Made by a program: the position numbers and the translations under genes. This document shows positions 6,259 through 7,256 of a stretch of DNA of 7,256 bases, one piece after another. Under the pieces are notes generated by a model. It saw only the letters and a list, made by a program, of their open reading frames with translations. It made no database searches and was not told the origin of the DNA. Each line of letters opens with the position of its first letter. The first letter of the stretch is position 1. The stretch spans positions 1 to 7,256 of the forward strand of contig CAJOOD010000109.1 in the NCBI GenBank assembly GCA_905236085.1. Reading direction: 5' to 3'. The stretch is from an uncultured Bacilli bacterium. Its GTDB lineage: Bacteria > Bacillota_I > Bacilli_A > RFN20 > CAG-826.

Positions 6259-6854
6259 TTTTTATCATTTTCATAGCCATAATTACATAGCACACAATCG
6301 ATAGAGGCATTACTCGCAGTTTGATAATCCACTAAAGAATCCCCCACAAAAACCGCCTCTTTTGGTAAAATTTTAAAATAATCTAATATATTCTTCGTTT
6401 GTGTTATGTCTGGTTTAACTGGTATATTATCAGCCTGTCCTAAGACCATATCAAATAGATGAGGATAAAATTTAGCAATCAGAGGCTGCGCTAAATCGTT
6501 AGGCTTATTTGACATTAGAGTTATTAAGCCACCTCTATCTTTAAATTCTTTAATCACTTCAAACATCCCCTCATATGGCTTAGTGAAATCATAGACATGA
6601 TTTTTATAATAATCTTTATAATCTTTAAATATTTTGTTAAATAATTCTTCACTGATATCTTTTCCAATAGATTTAGTAATTAAATATTTAGAACCATGCC
6701 CAATAAAAGATAATATTTCATCTTCACTTCTAATAGGAAGATTATTTAATCTTAAAGAATAATTAACTGATGCGACAATATCAGACAAAGTTTGTAATAC
6801 TGTCCCATCAAGATTAAAGATTATTAATTTATATTTTAGATAATTACATTGCAT
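6234..6854 (-). CDS. HAD-superfamily hydrolase, phosphoglycolate phosphatase-like, with altered nucleophile and frameshifted end
   Basis: Members of this family dephosphorylate small sugars or 2-phosphoglycolate. The 206-residue frame has motif I as FNLDGTVLQT (13-22), motif II Ser115 in LMSNK, Lys147 in VKPD, and motif IV GDSLVD (171-176), with a helical cap between motifs I and II. Two points are odd. Motif I normally reads D-x-D, and the first Asp, the nucleophile, is Asn14 (AAT), so phosphatase activity is doubtful; the D of the usual LDT is also Q. After NYGYENDKK the frame departs from the family and stops, while the expected tail continues in another frame (6190-6258). The gene is either decaying, carries a sequence error, or was remodelled. 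The start has no Shine-Dalgarno, but a promoter ends just upstream, suggesting a leaderless message. It converges on mrp. Confidence 0.82.
   Translation of the reverse strand: MQCNYLKYKLIIFNLDGTVLQTLSDIVASVNYSLRLNNLPIRSEDEILSFIGHGSKYLITKSIGKDISEELFNKIFKDYKDYYKNHVYDFTKPYEGMFEVIKEFKDRGGLITLMSNKPNDLAQPLIAKFYPHLFDMVLGQADNIPVKPDITQTKNILDYFKILPKEAVFVGDSLVDYQTASNASIDCVLCNYGYENDKKPYTNVRL
6238..6263 (+). terminator. Rho-independent terminator of mrp, inside the HAD gene end
   Basis: AGCCTTACA (6238-6246) pairs with TGTAGGGCT (6251-6259) around TTCG, with one T-G pair, followed by a T-run to 6263. It faces the plus-strand mrp gene and overlaps the last codons of the opposing HAD frame. On the minus strand it lacks a following T-run. 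Confidence 0.85.
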
Positions 6855-6861
6855 GTAAAGA

Positions 6862-6890
6862 ATAATATATGGAAATAATTTCGCAGTAAA
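6862..6890 (-). promoter_or_regulatory. Promoter of the HAD gene, predicting a leaderless start
   Basis: On the minus strand: TTTACT (6885-6890), a 17-base spacer, and TATTAT (6862-6867). The start of transcription would fall at about 6854-6856, at or next to the ATG. Confidence 0.45.
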
Positions 6891-6897
6891 CTCACTC

Positions 6898-6926
6898 TTT
6901 ATTATTTTTCTTTTAAAATTTATAAT
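6898..6926 (+). promoter_or_regulatory. Promoter of the tRNA gene
   Basis: A perfect TATAAT at 6921-6926 puts the start near 6933, two bases before the tRNA. The -35 position (6898-6903, TTTATT) is a weak match at 17-base spacing. Confidence 0.5.
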
Positions 6927-6934
6927 TTATGTAC

Positions 6935-7011
6935 GCGCCAATAGCTCAACTGGATAGAGTATTAGACTTCGAATCTAAGGGTTGTGGGTTCGACTCCTAC
7001 TTGGCGCGCCA
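6935..7011 (+). tRNA. tRNA-Arg, anticodon TCG, with encoded CCA
   Basis: A full cloverleaf is visible. The acceptor stem is GCGCCAA (6935-6941) with TTGGCGC (7001-7007). The D stem is GCTC/GAGT with one G-T pair. The anticodon stem is TTAGA/TCTAA around CTTCGAA, with TCG at 6969-6971. The variable loop has 5 bases, the T stem is GTGGG/CCTAC with one G-T pair, and the T loop is TTCGACT. Discriminator G7008 is followed by CCA at 7009-7011. TCG reads arginine CGA and probably other CGN codons. Confidence 0.96.
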
Positions 7012-7021
7012 TTTAATAGAT

Positions 7022-7053
7022 AACGAGATGATACCTAAAATCATCTCGTTTTT
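7022..7053 (+). terminator. Rho-independent terminator of the tRNA gene
   Basis: A perfect 11-bp stem, AACGAGATGAT (7022-7032) with ATCATCTCGTT (7040-7050), encloses a 7-base loop and runs into TTTTT (7049-7053). Confidence 0.93.
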
Positions 7054-7061
7054 GTTATATT
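7053..7061 (+). promoter_or_regulatory. Possible extended -10 for the downstream RNA
   Basis: TG at 7053-7054, one base, then TATATT (7056-7061), directly after the tRNA terminator; a start near 7067 is predicted. No -35 is seen, since its place lies in the terminator loop. Read-through of the tRNA terminator is the alternative source of transcript. Confidence 0.3.
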
Positions 7062-7066
7062 TAAGG

Positions 7067-7253
7067 GCTATTTTTTTAATTTTTGCATCTTGAACTGCCT
7101 TCAGAAGAGGAAGAAAGCCCACCGAAACTGGCGCTCGTAAGGTTCGCGTAGCATACCGGTAGTTAAATAACTTAAAGTGCAACTATGTCACCCCTTTGAT
7201 AGGGAGGACTTGAACCAAAGATAAATTAAACCCGGCAACTAAGTCGGTTTTTT
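7067..7253 (+). ncRNA. Candidate structured non-coding RNA (family not recognised)
   Basis: There is no credible protein frame here, yet the core (about 7092-7216) is clearly richer in G+C than the genes around it. TTTAATTT (7075-7082) and ATCTT (7087-7091) pair with AAATTAAA (7223-7230) and AAGAT (7218-7222), closing the region with a long-range helix. Inside, ACTGG (7127-7131) pairs with CCGGT (7156-7160), and GCTCGT (7133-7138) with GCG-T-AGC (7146-7152). The hairpin loop GGTTC (7141-7145) is complementary to GAACC (7212-7216), a possible pseudoknot. CCCT/AGGG (7192-7204) and GTC/GAC form another hairpin. A terminator ends it. Length and closing helix resemble 6S RNA, and it could instead be a riboswitch or attenuator for a gene beyond the window; neither is shown. 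Confidence 0.5.
7232..7253 (+). terminator. Rho-independent terminator ending the candidate RNA
   Basis: CCGGC (7232-7236) pairs with GTCGG (7243-7247) around AACTAA, with one G-T pair, and is followed by TTTTTT (7248-7253). Confidence 0.75.
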
Positions 7254-7256
7254 GTC

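Noticed and set aside
6259..6266. Programmed -1 frameshift site in the HAD gene
   Set aside because: The run is T AAA AAG with only five A, so the P-site tRNA would mispair after slipping. Mutation or sequence error is simpler.
6990..7020. tRNA 3' end as a possible integration site
   Set aside because: No integrase gene and no second copy of the tRNA 3' end is seen in the window; the tRNA and its terminator are intact.
6997..7182. Minus-strand 61-residue open frame over the tRNA 3' end and the candidate RNA
   Set aside because: It begins inside the RNA region, crosses the tRNA terminator and ends in the tRNA, has no ribosome site and no recognisable protein features; it is a chance frame.
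7218..7247. Resemblance to SAM-I (CCCGGCAAC), ydaO and Cas9 tracrRNA 3' ends
   Set aside because: The likeness is limited to a few bases of a terminator hairpin. The conserved cores of those riboswitches are absent and there is no cas gene or repeat array in the window.

Overview
The window is AT-rich, standard-code, low-GC Gram-positive-type DNA. The features pointing that way are strong AGGAGG-like ribosome sites, near-consensus sigma-A promoters, a CymR/CysK pair and a tRNA with an encoded CCA. The most likely source is a member of the Bacilli or a Mollicutes-related Firmicute; genus cannot be told. One gene (the desulfurase) ends in TGA and tryptophans are TGG, which argues against the mycoplasma code.

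Region 1 (221-2631, minus strand) is an apparent operon: an Rrf2-family CymR-like regulator, a cysteine desulfurase and a TtcA-family tRNA thiolase that overlaps the desulfurase end. Divergent from it is cysK (2766-3692), closed by a clear terminator. The 134-base gap between the two start codons holds two overlapping back-to-back promoters and a small inverted repeat placed to affect both. Together this reads as a cysteine-sensing and sulfur-relay unit. CysK makes cysteine, the desulfurase takes sulfur from it, and TtcA puts the sulfur into tRNA. The regulator, whose C-terminus ends Tyr-Ile-Ile, could sense cysteine status through CysK as known for CymR.

Region 2 (about 3740-6263) has a MATE-family exporter with a long leader, then an Mrp/NBP35-type Fe-S carrier ATPase with an N-terminal cysteine cluster and its own terminator.

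Region 3 (6190-6890, minus) is a HAD phosphatase gene of the phosphoglycolate phosphatase type. It looks damaged or remodelled: the catalytic aspartate of motif I is Asn, and the conserved C-terminal tail continues in another frame after a run of five A. The terminator of the opposing Mrp gene lies exactly there.

Region 4 (6898-7256) carries a tRNA-Arg(TCG) with promoter and strong terminator. After it comes a GC-richer, protein-free stretch of about 190 bases with long-range complementarity and its own terminator. This is probably an uncharacterised or unrecognised structured RNA, and is the most open item in the window.
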